Positions 24,192 to 33,316 of a stretch of 64,000 bases of DNA are shown piece by piece. A model generated the notes under the pieces. That model did no database searches, was not told the DNA's origin, and saw nothing but the letters and a program-made list of their open reading frames with translations. Both the position numbers and the translations under genes were made by a program. Each line of letters starts with the position of its first letter. The stretch's first letter is position 1. Where the stretch lies: assembly GCA_910588845.1 (NCBI GenBank), contig CAJURU010000003.1, positions 111,952-175,951 on the forward strand, in the 5' to 3' direction. The stretch is from an uncultured Lachnospiraceae bacterium (lineage in GTDB: Bacteria; Bacillota; Clostridia; Lachnospirales; Lachnospiraceae).

Positions 24192-24998
24192 CTAAATTTG
24201 CACTGTTCTTTTTATCATAACAAAAAGTGCGGCAGATGTCACTTGTTTTTTGTGCTGAAACCAAAATGTACTTTTTATCATATGCAGCGCATCACGCACG
24301 CTCTTCCTGGCTGTCCCTTTGCGGTTGCCACCCAAGGGAATGTAAAGATAATCCCGGAACCAGGAGGTCAGGGAAATGTGCCACCTCCGCCAGAATTCGG
24401 CCACCGACTTTGCAAAATAAGGACAGTCAAAGTTTTCCATCAGCTCAAATCCCATGACTTTTGCGGCGCCTACCGCAATCAGAGAATAACCGGAAAAGTC
24501 GCAGTAAATTTGTACGGCGAACAAAACGCTTGCCAACAGGAAATAGCCCCCCTGGTATTTGTCCACATTGCCATATACCGTGCCAACCAGCAAGCCCATC
24601 CTGTCGGCAATTACAATCTTCTGGAAATATCCCCAGAGCATTATCAAAAGCCCGCGCCGGAAGTTCTCATAGGAAAAAGAAATATCTTTGCCGATCTGTC
24701 TCAACAGATTCTTGGAACGTTCAATAGGTCCGGCAACTAACTGTGGAAAAAAGGATACAAATAACGCATACTTAAAGAAATTCTTCTCCACATAAATCTC
24801 TTTCCGATACACGTCCATCGTATAACTGAGCGCCTGAAAAATATAAAATGAAATTCCCACCGGCAGCAGTAAATCGAACCCGGGCGTAATCACTTGCAAA
24901 TTGCATTTACTGAGAATGAAATTAAGATTTTCGACTGCAAAATCAAAATATTTAAATAAAAACAGCAGCGACAGATTCATCAAAAAACTCATCGCCAC
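24192..24998 (-). pseudogene. Truncated MBOAT O-acyltransferase (AlgI/DltB-like)
   Basis: Clear MBOAT core: NLSLLFLFKYFDF, LLPVGISFYIFQALSYTMDVYR, YALFVSFFPQLVAGPIER, QIYCDFSGYSLIAVGAAKVMG, and FWRRWHISLTSWFRDYLYIP. The family is about 450-500 residues. Here an in-frame TAA stands just before GKRKKFYVAMSF, so roughly 110 N-terminal residues are gone, and similarity stops after LGGNRKGTARKS, before the catalytic WHG histidine. The last 35 codons run through the argS promoter region. Non-functional relic; its neighbour in acetylation (an SGNH or AlgJ-like partner) is not present. Confidence 0.8.
24214..24242 (-). promoter_or_regulatory. Candidate sigma-A promoter of argS
   Basis: On the complement GTGACA (24242-24237), 17-bp spacer, TATGAT (24219-24214), each matching consensus at five of six positions, about 40 bp before the argS ATG. 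It lies inside the tail of the MBOAT remnant frame, which shows that this tail is not real coding sequence. Confidence 0.6.
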
Positions 24999-25170
24999 AT
25001 AAAATTTCTTTCTCTTTCCCGCTTATGTACCTTGTCCGATTTTTACAACACTAGCGCAGACTACCTTCTAAATCGCACAGACCGCAAAGAGCCCTACCCT
25101 CCGTCCTCCGGTAAACATAACAGATAACGGCGGCAGAGCTGCAAGATGAAAGAAATACAAAAACTTCCGG
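24999..25170. other. Spacer, no gene recognised
   Basis: Between the MBOAT remnant and the dapF-like stop codon. No supported coding frame, RNA or strong terminator hairpin is seen. Confidence 0.5.
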
Positions 25171-26016
25171 CTACGCAAAAAAATGTTCCGCCAGCGTGAA
25201 CGTACCCACCTGTTCTACGCTCCCCGTCATATAAATCGTATCGGTATCATCTATCTCCACAATCAGATCCCCACCCTGCATATGCACGGCCACCATATTG
25301 TCCACAAGCCCCATGCGCTTTGCCGCGGCTGCGGCCGCACAAGCTCCGGTGCCGGAGGCCAGCGTATAGCCGGCTCCTCTCTCATAGATTTCAATGACAA
25401 TGTTCTCCCGGTCAACTACTTTGCACAACTGCATATTCGTGCGGTTGGGAAAATAAGACGCCTGTTCCACATAGGGGCCGAGCGATTTGGCCTTCTGCGG
25501 CGTCACCTCCTCCATCATTATCACACAGTTGGGATTTCCCACAGACAGGCATGTCGTGTTGTAGTCATTATCCCAAAACCGCAGATGGGCATTGACAACC
25601 TCTCCTTCCAGGCCGTTGAGCTTCATCCCCGGCCCTGCATACATGGGCCTGCCCATGTTGACGCGCATACTGCTGCCGTTTTCCTCGAGAAACTCCACCT
25701 TCACCTCGCCTGCCAGCGTATCGAGCGTTAGCTCTCTCCCTTTTATATATCCCTCGTCCAGCAGATATTTGGCAAAAATGCGTACGCCGTTACCGCTCTG
25801 TTCCGCTTCTGAGCCGTCCGGGTTGAACACGCGGACTTTCCACTTGCCATTCTCCCAAATGGGCCCATATAAGAGACCGTCCGCTCCCACCCCAAAATTT
25901 CTCCTACACAGCATCTCTATATTACGGCTCTGCAACGGCAGTTTATTTTTATTGGGGTCTAACACCAGATAATCATTGCCTAACCCATGGTACTTCTTTA
26001 ATGTGATTTCATTCAT
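25171..26016 (-). CDS. dapF: DapF-family epimerase with both catalytic cysteines replaced by serine
   Basis: Full-length (281 residues) two-lobed diaminopimelate epimerase fold: KYHGLGNDYLVLD, FGVGADGLL, FNPDGSEAEQSGNGVRIFAK in lobe one and VSIGNP-type SVGNPNCVI, PNRTNMQL, YERGAGYTLASGTGACAAAA in lobe two. In characterised DapF the two active-site acid/base cysteines occupy the CGNG and ACG[ST]G positions. Here codons AGC and TCC give SGNG and ASGTG, so both are serine; the remaining pocket is conserved. Classic LL- to meso-diaminopimelate epimerisation by the two-thiol mechanism would be crippled, so either this subfamily uses another mechanism or substrate, or another DapF exists in the genome. 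I have a recollection of similar Ser/Ser homologues in other Firmicutes, not verified here. Stand-alone gene. Confidence 0.85.
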   Translation of the reverse strand: MNEITLKKYHGLGNDYLVLDPNKNKLPLQSRNIEMLCRRNFGVGADGLLYGPIWENGKWKVRVFNPDGSEAEQSGNGVRIFAKYLLDEGYIKGRELTLDTLAGEVKVEFLEENGSSMRVNMGRPMYAGPGMKLNGLEGEVVNAHLRFWDNDYNTTCLSVGNPNCVIMMEEVTPQKAKSLGPYVEQASYFPNRTNMQLCKVVDRENIVIEIYERGAGYTLASGTGACAAAAAAKRMGLVDNMVAVHMQGGDLIVEIDDTDTIYMTGSVEQVGTFTLAEHFFA

Positions 26017-26148
26017 GACGCGACTTTTCCTTGAAATATACCTTTACCATATCTTATGCCCCCGTTTTCCGGTATATGTACGCGTCAAGCTAATCCGGCC
26101 GCCACATCTATGGTAAAGTCCAAACCACACCGTATCCCTCCTTACATG

Positions 26149-26199
26149 ACAAAGCGGGCTGCTGCACCAATGGTGGAAAGTGCAACAGCCCATCTTTGT
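26149..26199 (-). terminator. Long hairpin downstream of the GH43 gene
   Basis: ACAAAGCGGGCTGCTGCAC (26149-26167) pairs with GTGCAACAGCCCATCTTTGT (26180-26199) with two mismatches around a 12-nt loop. It lies between the end of the GH43 gene and dapF. The tail lacks a strong T-run, so termination strength is uncertain. Confidence 0.5.
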
Positions 26200-26380
26200 T
26201 AAGGGAGAGAAAAAGCTTCTACCTGTATCTTCATATCTATCACTGCTACCTATGATTTGAGGCCTACAGGCATGATATCTTTTACTCTTACATCATAATA
26301 CATTTAGTTTCCCTTGTATTTACAAAAAACAATCTTTCATTTATAAAATCTTTCCCTTTTCAGGGATAACATCCGGGTCT

Positions 26381-29300
26381 CTATTTCACTGCTACCTTCG
26401 CTTTGGAACTGATACCTCTCGCTTTCAGCAGCTTCTTGTAAGTTTTCAATTTACTCTTAGGAACCTTAATGGATGCTTTGGCATAAATACCCTTAAACGC
26501 CAGTTTTCCTACTTTCTTCGTAGTAAGTTTCGTTGTCTTAACCGCCACTTTCTTTAACTTCTTAGATTTGTAGAATGCCTTGGCGCCAATTTTATTGACC
26601 TTCGCCGGAATGGTAATGGCCGTCAACGACGTACAGTTAGCAAACGCCTGGACGCCTATCGTATCTACATTCTTGCCAATGGTAACGGATTTCAGCTTTG
26701 TACAGCCATAGAACGCATTCTTGCCGATCGTTTTGATGTTGCTGCCCATGGTTACCTTTGTCACAGTTTTGTTCCCTTTAAACGCATTTGCGCCAATCGC
26801 CGTTACTTTGTAAGTAACGCCTTTTACACGGATGGTTGCCGGAATTTTAACCGTTTTTGTTTTTTTAGCCGCCCCGGTATAGACCACCGTTTTGTTTTTT
26901 GCCACCTGATATTTGCCGGAACCACTCGTTAATTTTGTGCCGGCTGCCAGACTGCCGGACGCGGGTATTGCCTCCGTCTTCTTTGCCCCGCATACGGTAC
27001 ACGTGTAAGTCTTTACGCCATTCGCCGTTGCTGTCGCGGCCTTCGTAACTTTTCCATTGTCCCACTTGTGCCCCAAAGCGGCGATCTTTTTGCCGGTTCC
27101 TAACTTAACGCCGCAATCCTTACAATAAGTATCTCCGGTATAGCCTTCCACGGTACAGGTTGCCGCTTTTGCATTCCTGATTTCTGTCCTCGCATGTTCT
27201 AATGCCGGTATTTCCATCTCCTCCGTCATCTCACATACCGTACACATTCTCTCTTCGATTCCGCTTTCTTTGCAGCTCGCCTCTTTTATTACGGAAACAG
27301 TCTTCCAGCTATGGCCCTCCTTTACGCATGGATGCCATTCAATATAATCTAAATCTGCGGGCCGCATGGGCTCATTCCCACTGACGGTTATGGTGTTTTC
27401 TCCCTGTTTCAATACAGTTTCTACTTCATAACCCGCCCAGTTATCTGCCACAATCCTGTCTGTATAATTCGCGTTAAATTTTACAACTGCCCGGTCAATG
27501 AATTTGCCGTCGTTTACCTTTACGGCCAAGCCCGCGTTATCCTCGCCGGCTGCTGCACCAAGATAGAGCCTGTAAGCTCCTGCTTCTTTGGCATTTACCG
27601 TAAATACAACCTGATCGCCTGTCTGACGAAGCCTCGATACTTTTTTGCCGCCGGAAGAATTATACGTTTCCACAACGCTGGCGCTGCCTTCACACACGCC
27701 GTCCTCTGCTTCCAGCCTGTAATATGCCACTTTAGGCGTGCCGGAAGGCCAGTTCACCTGCGCATTGTACTCCAACGCGTTTCCAATATCCAGCGTGCCG
27801 TCCTCATTCCAGTATACTTTCTGCGTCCGTACGCCGCGGCCGTTCCAGCCGTCGCCGGAATTTTTGGTGGCATGATATACGATATAATCTTCTTCTCCAT
27901 CCGGGGAAGTAGTAAAGCAGGCATGTCCCGTAGAAAACGTTGTAGAATTATTCTTCTCAAATACAGGCTTTTCCGCCTTCATCCAGGAAGATTCCTCCAT
28001 GGGATCTGCATCCTTCTTTAAGGTCAGGCTTCCAAGACAATAGAAATCCGACCAGCTTCCACTTGCAGAATACACGATATTTACTGTTCCATCCGGCGCT
28101 TTGGCAATCTGCGCGCCTTCATTGATGAAGGGACTGCCTCCCTGCTTTTCCCAGTCGTATTCCGGCTTTGAGAGTTCCACCCTCTCCCCGGAAATTGTCC
28201 ATGGATTGTCCATCTTAGCAATATAAATTCTCTGATCCACATTGACAGCGCCTTCCCAGCCCGACCAGATCGCATACAATTGCCCGTCATGTTCCAGTAC
28301 GGTCTGGTCGATCGCCCAACGGTCTGTCTCCGGCGCCAGCTTGCCTTTAAAGATATATTTTCCCTGGGCGTCTGCCGTCTCACTCTCCAAAACATACATT
28401 CTATGGTTTGCCCCGGCTCCTGCGGTATAATAAATATACCATTTTCCATCCAGATAATGAATCTCAGGAGCCCACAACTCTGCTGACGGCTCGTCGCCAG
28501 ACGGCTCATATACCATCTTAGGCTCTACCTGCCCGATTCTGCTCAACTCTCTGGATTTTGACACCCAGATAGATCTATCCTGCTTTACTCGAATATAGTA
28601 ATAATAGCCATCTTGATAAGTAACATAAGGGTCGGCGCCATAGTTCACCAATACGTTGCCAAACGTCTGCGGGCCAAGGAAACGAACGGTATAACTCTTT
28701 TCAAATCCAGAATCCTGCGGACCGGCGACGGTTACAGACGCTTCTGGACGCTCTTTCGTTCCCTGCCTTACGGTAACCTCGAACAAATCCTTGAGCTCAC
28801 CATTGACAGACGCCTCTATCAGTGGAAGCTGTGAAAGGTCTGCAACCTCTTGCTCATAGGTGAATTTATCCATGTCAAATCCTTCGATTTCTGCCCCGTC
28901 TATCGTAAGTTTTATCTGCGGATAAGCCGTGTAAAAATTAATATAATCCAATTCTGAAAAACTCAAATCTCTGCCTGAATGAGTAAACGTCAGCGTATTT
29001 TCCCCCTCTTTCAATTCTAATTCCAGAGGATAGAGAATCCAGTTATCAAATCCCGCCGCCTGATAATAGATCTGTTTTGCATTGTCCATATCGTCATTTA
29101 ACCAGTACTTATGTCCGGGATAAGGGAACGCCGGATCTCCGCCTGCCGCCACTTCAATGCGGTAAACGCCATCCCGCGGCGCCGTTAAGGTAAAGGTAAC
29201 GGTTGCGTCCTCATCGTCAATATACCCTACTTTCATGCCGCCGGAAGCCGCTTTGTGGGCCACTCCCTTAGCCTTTCCTCGCAGAATGGCAAACTCTGCC

Positions 29301-31273
29301 TCCAATTTCTCTACTTTATAGCTGATCGGAGGTTGTCCTCCTTCATTGACGATAACCTTAATTTCTGTTTCCAGGGAAAGATTGCCGAGGTTCGCCACTC
29401 CTTCCGGGAGCGTTGCCCTTCCTTTCACCTTCACTTCCCTCTGCCCGTGGTTCCCTGCATCATCCGCAGGCGTTTCCCACGTCACGTCCGCTTTGTAAGC
29501 AGTTTGCGCATCACCCTTAGATGTGATAAGTCCAACCTGGGACGGAAGACCCCACTCTGCCACCGGCGTCCCCGCATCTACTATAATATCTTCTAAGGAT
29601 TCCCTGTCAAATTCAATAAAGTTGTTGACGTCTACTGCGCCGGAGGGAAGCGCCTGCGGCGTTACCGTCGGCCCTTTTACTTCCAGAACTGTCTCGCCAT
29701 CCGCATCCTCGGTAAACTGCATACGGTCAATACAAAGCTGTCTTGGCTCTGTATTCTGCAAATCATGATGCCTGTGGTATACCATAAACAGCTCTGTGCC
29801 GTCCGGGGATTCTGTGATACAGTGATGTCCTGTGCCATGAGCCAGGGAATTAGATTTCATGATCGGGTTATTTTTATATTTTGTATAAGTTCCCAGAGGG
29901 CTGTCGGCAACTGCATAAGCGGCTCCGTAATTGATACTCTGAAAATGAGAACCGGAATACGTCAGATAATATTTGCCATCCTTTGTCAGCATAAAAGGTC
30001 CTTCATTGATGTTCCCCATATCCTGGTCCCAGCCCTGATCTGCTGCAAAAAGCCTGGTGACGGTGTCTTCCTTAATCGTTTTCATGTCGTCATTTAATTC
30101 CGCGCCATACATGACGTTTCCATTGTCAAAGCGCACAAAGTATATGTAGTATTTCCCGGATGGTTCATCATAAAATACGTGGGCGTCTATCTCTTTCACA
30201 TCATTATGCATCGGTTTAAATACATCCTGCTTGAAAGGCCCTAAAGGTGAATCGCTCGTTGCCACACAAATCTGCTCATTGGCAACGTAGTACATATAAA
30301 ATGTACCGTCCCGCTCAATAATATCCGGCGCCCAGAAATTGTTGGATCCCCAGCCGTCTCCTTTGCGGAAAGCAAACCCTTTTTCCGCCCAGTGTACTAA
30401 GTCGGTAGAGGTGTATACCTTGAATCCCTGGTCGTCGTTGTCATCGCCTGCATTCGTGGGATACAGAAAATAGGTCCCATTATGATAGAGCACATCAGGA
30501 TCTGCGCACATATTCAATAAGGGGTTCGTATAAGATGCGCTCTCGTCCAGTTCTGTCTCCTGATATGTGCTTACTTTCATGTTTGAATAATCTGTTTCCG
30601 AAAACCAGTTCCGTCCACCGATGCTTCCCGCAGAATGTTCACTATCTATCACGTCGATTTTGGCATAATTTTTTCCATTGTCATCCACATAACAAGTGAT
30701 ATGGCTGCCATATGCCGTTACTTTCAGACGGTAAGTCGTTCCATATTTGACGGTCATTTTCTTGGAGGCAATCTCCGTCCAGTTATCCCCGGAAGAACGC
30801 CCCAGCACAACCATCTGATCGCGCACGTTCAAACAGAAATAATAGCCATGATAGCGGTCCGGATGATCGTTTCCTGAATTTGATACGCGGAACAGAATAC
30901 CTCCCTGAGCCTCCTGCCGCCTTTGGTCGGGATCCTTGCTGCTCTGAACGGTAACGTCCGCCTCAAATGTAAAATCTGTAAATTCCTTGTCCTTGGCAAT
31001 CGCCTTGTTTCCATTTCCACCGTTAATCTTCAAGACACCGTTGCTGGCGCTCACCTCCCCCGGCGTTGCTCCCCGAAACGTATCGAACTCTGCCAGGCTA
31101 TCCAAGTTTGCCATATACAGTGTCTCTTCTTCTCTCTCACCCGCGTCGCTTGCAGGCTTTGCCCATTCCGCCTCCTGCGGCGGCGCCGCTGTAACGCCGG
31201 ACATCGTCATATTATTAGAGAATATGATAGATGCCGATAAGAATAACGCCATAAATCTTTTCAGTTTTCTCAT
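26381..31273 (-). CDS. Secreted tandem-GH43 enzyme with CBMs and LRR_5 C-terminus
   Basis: About 1630 residues from ATG 31273 (MRKLKRFMALFLSAS; AGGA 9 bp upstream; a GTG 17 codons earlier is possible). Order: signal peptide (1-30); laminin-G/DUF1080-like domain (about 55-240); first GH43 five-bladed propeller (about 250-540) with triad positions CADPDVLY, EIDAHVFYD and INEGPFM; an Ig-like domain; a CBM6/35-like domain (about 650-780, SELDYINFYT); a second GH43 (about 865-1180) with GADPYVTY, AIDQTVLEH and INEGAQIA; another CBM (DLDYIEWHP); two Cys-pair repeats (CTVCEMTEE, CKDCGVKLG, CTVCGAKKT); and BspA-type LRR_5 repeats to the end. Both catalytic triads look complete. GH43 enzymes mostly release arabinofuranose or xylose, fitting the neighbouring furanose transporter. 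It ends in the module shared with the GH2 and SGNH proteins. Confidence 0.87.
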   Translation of the reverse strand: MRKLKRFMALFLSASIIFSNNMTMSGVTAAPPQEAEWAKPASDAGEREEETLYMANLDSLAEFDTFRGATPGEVSASNGVLKINGGNGNKAIAKDKEFTDFTFEADVTVQSSKDPDQRRQEAQGGILFRVSNSGNDHPDRYHGYYFCLNVRDQMVVLGRSSGDNWTEIASKKMTVKYGTTYRLKVTAYGSHITCYVDDNGKNYAKIDVIDSEHSAGSIGGRNWFSETDYSNMKVSTYQETELDESASYTNPLLNMCADPDVLYHNGTYFLYPTNAGDDNDDQGFKVYTSTDLVHWAEKGFAFRKGDGWGSNNFWAPDIIERDGTFYMYYVANEQICVATSDSPLGPFKQDVFKPMHNDVKEIDAHVFYDEPSGKYYIYFVRFDNGNVMYGAELNDDMKTIKEDTVTRLFAADQGWDQDMGNINEGPFMLTKDGKYYLTYSGSHFQSINYGAAYAVADSPLGTYTKYKNNPIMKSNSLAHGTGHHCITESPDGTELFMVYHRHHDLQNTEPRQLCIDRMQFTEDADGETVLEVKGPTVTPQALPSGAVDVNNFIEFDRESLEDIIVDAGTPVAEWGLPSQVGLITSKGDAQTAYKADVTWETPADDAGNHGQREVKVKGRATLPEGVANLGNLSLETEIKVIVNEGGQPPISYKVEKLEAEFAILRGKAKGVAHKAASGGMKVGYIDDEDATVTFTLTAPRDGVYRIEVAAGGDPAFPYPGHKYWLNDDMDNAKQIYYQAAGFDNWILYPLELELKEGENTLTFTHSGRDLSFSELDYINFYTAYPQIKLTIDGAEIEGFDMDKFTYEQEVADLSQLPLIEASVNGELKDLFEVTVRQGTKERPEASVTVAGPQDSGFEKSYTVRFLGPQTFGNVLVNYGADPYVTYQDGYYYYIRVKQDRSIWVSKSRELSRIGQVEPKMVYEPSGDEPSAELWAPEIHYLDGKWYIYYTAGAGANHRMYVLESETADAQGKYIFKGKLAPETDRWAIDQTVLEHDGQLYAIWSGWEGAVNVDQRIYIAKMDNPWTISGERVELSKPEYDWEKQGGSPFINEGAQIAKAPDGTVNIVYSASGSWSDFYCLGSLTLKKDADPMEESSWMKAEKPVFEKNNSTTFSTGHACFTTSPDGEEDYIVYHATKNSGDGWNGRGVRTQKVYWNEDGTLDIGNALEYNAQVNWPSGTPKVAYYRLEAEDGVCEGSASVVETYNSSGGKKVSRLRQTGDQVVFTVNAKEAGAYRLYLGAAAGEDNAGLAVKVNDGKFIDRAVVKFNANYTDRIVADNWAGYEVETVLKQGENTITVSGNEPMRPADLDYIEWHPCVKEGHSWKTVSVIKEASCKESGIEERMCTVCEMTEEMEIPALEHARTEIRNAKAATCTVEGYTGDTYCKDCGVKLGTGKKIAALGHKWDNGKVTKAATATANGVKTYTCTVCGAKKTEAIPASGSLAAGTKLTSGSGKYQVAKNKTVVYTGAAKKTKTVKIPATIRVKGVTYKVTAIGANAFKGNKTVTKVTMGSNIKTIGKNAFYGCTKLKSVTIGKNVDTIGVQAFANCTSLTAITIPAKVNKIGAKAFYKSKKLKKVAVKTTKLTTKKVGKLAFKGIYAKASIKVPKSKLKTYKKLLKARGISSKAKVAVK

Positions 31274-31421
31274 GCTCCTCATCCTTTCTTTACTTGATTT
31301 TGTCTCATTATTTTTCTTAGACACATAAATCTTACCAAAATTGTCTCTCTTTTTATTTACAATAATAATGTCTCTTTTTACTATTTTTTAGCTTGGATGA
31401 GCAGCGCAAAAACGCCCCGTC

Positions 31422-33302
31422 TTAATAAACCCGCTGGCTAATGAAATCTTCCGCCACGCTCTGGTCATAGACTTTCTCCTCGGTGATAATCCGCACCGGC
31501 ATCTCCTTTCCCGAAACCATGTCGCGGACGGCCTTCATCAGCGGCGCGCCTAAGAGGGGATTACATTCTACTGTGCAGTTCAGTTTCCCATCCACCATCG
31601 CCTGAAATGCGTCCCGCGTCGCATCCACAGATATTATTTTTACATCTGTCCCCGGGGAGATTCCAGATTGTTCTAACGCCTCTATGGCGCCTAACGCCAT
31701 ATCGTCATTGTGGGCGTAAATAACGTCCACATCCCACGCATGATTCTGCAAATACCGCTCAATAATCTCCTTTCCTTCCTCATAAGTGAAGTTGCCGTAC
31801 CCGGAATATATGACCTGGAAATTTGGACACTCCTTTAAGATTTCCGCAAACCCTCTCCCGCGTTCTTCCGTAGGCGAAGCGCCCTTATTCCCTTTAAGCT
31901 CTAAAATATTCATTTTTTGTTTGTGCGGTGTGATGTTGTCGCGAATCCAACGCATCGCCCTGCGTCCTTCCTCCAAAAAATCCGCCCCGATATAAGTCAT
32001 CGTCAAATCCTTTTCCGCCGTGACAACTTTCCGGTCCGACATTACAACCGGAATACCCGCCGCTTTTGCCTCTTTGAGCACTTCATCCCACCCTGTCTCC
32101 ACCACAGGCGAGACTACGATCACGTCCACTTTCTCCTGTATAAACCTACGGATTGCCGCAATCTGTTTTTCCTGCGATTGGTTGGCGTCATCAAACAGCA
32201 GGCGGATATTAAATTCCCGCGCCGCTTCCTGGATAGAACGCGTATTGGCAAACCGCCACTTGCTTTCCTGTCCTACCTGGGAGTACCCCATAGTGATGAG
32301 ATTTCCCGTGTCTGCCGTCTCCTTCTTCAAGGCCGCCAAATACCGGTCTGCATTCTCTCTTGTAATCGTACGGCTGCGCAAAATTACCTGTTTGGGCACG
32401 CCGCTTTGCTGCTCTAAAATATTGATAGCATATTGAATGGCTTCCCTTCCGCCAGTAGGACAGGAAATGGTAGCTGCCATCTTTCCCTGCATCACCATGT
32501 CCACGCCCTCGTCTTCGCCGGTAAACCCATCCGTTCCCACAATCTGAATCGCCTGCTCTAACCCCATGTCCCTTAACGCCTCATATGCCCCCTGGGCAAC
32601 ATAATCACTGTTGGCAAAAACCACATCCACATCCTGTAATTTTTCCTGCATAGCAGACAGCGCATCGTAGGCTGTATCTTTCAATTCTTTCTCCATATAA
32701 CGCGTCTCTAACGTAATCTGTGAATACCCCTGCACAACGGAATCAAACCCGCGGATCCGCTCCTGATTCTGCGTAGCGGATACATTTCCACACAGCTTGA
32801 GCACCGTCCCCGGCCTCCCATCGAATAAAGCCACCACCGCTTCCCCTGCCTGACGCCCAATCATATCATTATCCGGCCCGATAAAAAGGCTATACTCAAA
32901 CCCTTCCACCCCACGGTCCATGACAATGACGGGAATTCCATTCTGATAAACCTCTTTCACTTTCTCCGTCATCTTCCCGGTATCACATGGGGATATAATC
33001 AGCAAGTCGATGCCAAACTGCAAGAGCTTGTCCACATCCTGCTCCTGCTTGTCTACAATGGATGTGGCGTCCTTGGCAATAATGCGGATATTGGGGTATT
33101 TCTTCGCTTCTTCTTGAATCTCCTGTATCAGGGCCAGCCGCCACGCCTCCCGCATATTGGCCTGAGACACGCCTATCACGTATTCCACCTCATCTTTATA
33201 TTCGGCCCTTCCCTGCCTTCCAAGATAAAAAGACACGCAGATAAAAACAAACAACAACAATATTGTGCCGATCAGAACTATCTGTTTCAATTTTTTACTC
33301 AT
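31422..33302 (-). CDS. Membrane-anchored fusion of two periplasmic-type sugar-binding domains
   Basis: One N-terminal membrane helix (QIVLIGTILLLFVFICVSFY) followed by two complete type-1 periplasmic binding domains. Domain 1 (about 40-325: YVIGVSQANMREAW, DLLIISPCDT, IPVIVMDRG, VFANSDYVAQGAYEAL, IVGTDGF) and domain 2 (about 335-620: ITMGYSQVGQESKWR, VDVIVVSPVVETGWDEVL, IPVVMSDRK, YAHNDDMALGAIEALEQSG, NCTVECNPLLG). Domain 2 is closely similar to the YtfQ-like protein at 38852. The helix is not a lipobox, so the protein stays membrane-attached beside the YesM kinase encoded 14 bp upstream. By analogy with XylFII-LytS, it may present sugar binding to the kinase rather than serve transport. ATG 33302 preferred (GAGGG 8 bp upstream). 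Confidence 0.82.
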   Translation of the reverse strand: MSKKLKQIVLIGTILLLFVFICVSFYLGRQGRAEYKDEVEYVIGVSQANMREAWRLALIQEIQEEAKKYPNIRIIAKDATSIVDKQEQDVDKLLQFGIDLLIISPCDTGKMTEKVKEVYQNGIPVIVMDRGVEGFEYSLFIGPDNDMIGRQAGEAVVALFDGRPGTVLKLCGNVSATQNQERIRGFDSVVQGYSQITLETRYMEKELKDTAYDALSAMQEKLQDVDVVFANSDYVAQGAYEALRDMGLEQAIQIVGTDGFTGEDEGVDMVMQGKMAATISCPTGGREAIQYAINILEQQSGVPKQVILRSRTITRENADRYLAALKKETADTGNLITMGYSQVGQESKWRFANTRSIQEAAREFNIRLLFDDANQSQEKQIAAIRRFIQEKVDVIVVSPVVETGWDEVLKEAKAAGIPVVMSDRKVVTAEKDLTMTYIGADFLEEGRRAMRWIRDNITPHKQKMNILELKGNKGASPTEERGRGFAEILKECPNFQVIYSGYGNFTYEEGKEIIERYLQNHAWDVDVIYAHNDDMALGAIEALEQSGISPGTDVKIISVDATRDAFQAMVDGKLNCTVECNPLLGAPLMKAVRDMVSGKEMPVRIITEEKVYDQSVAEDFISQRVY

Positions 33303-33316
33303 ACACACGCCCTCTT

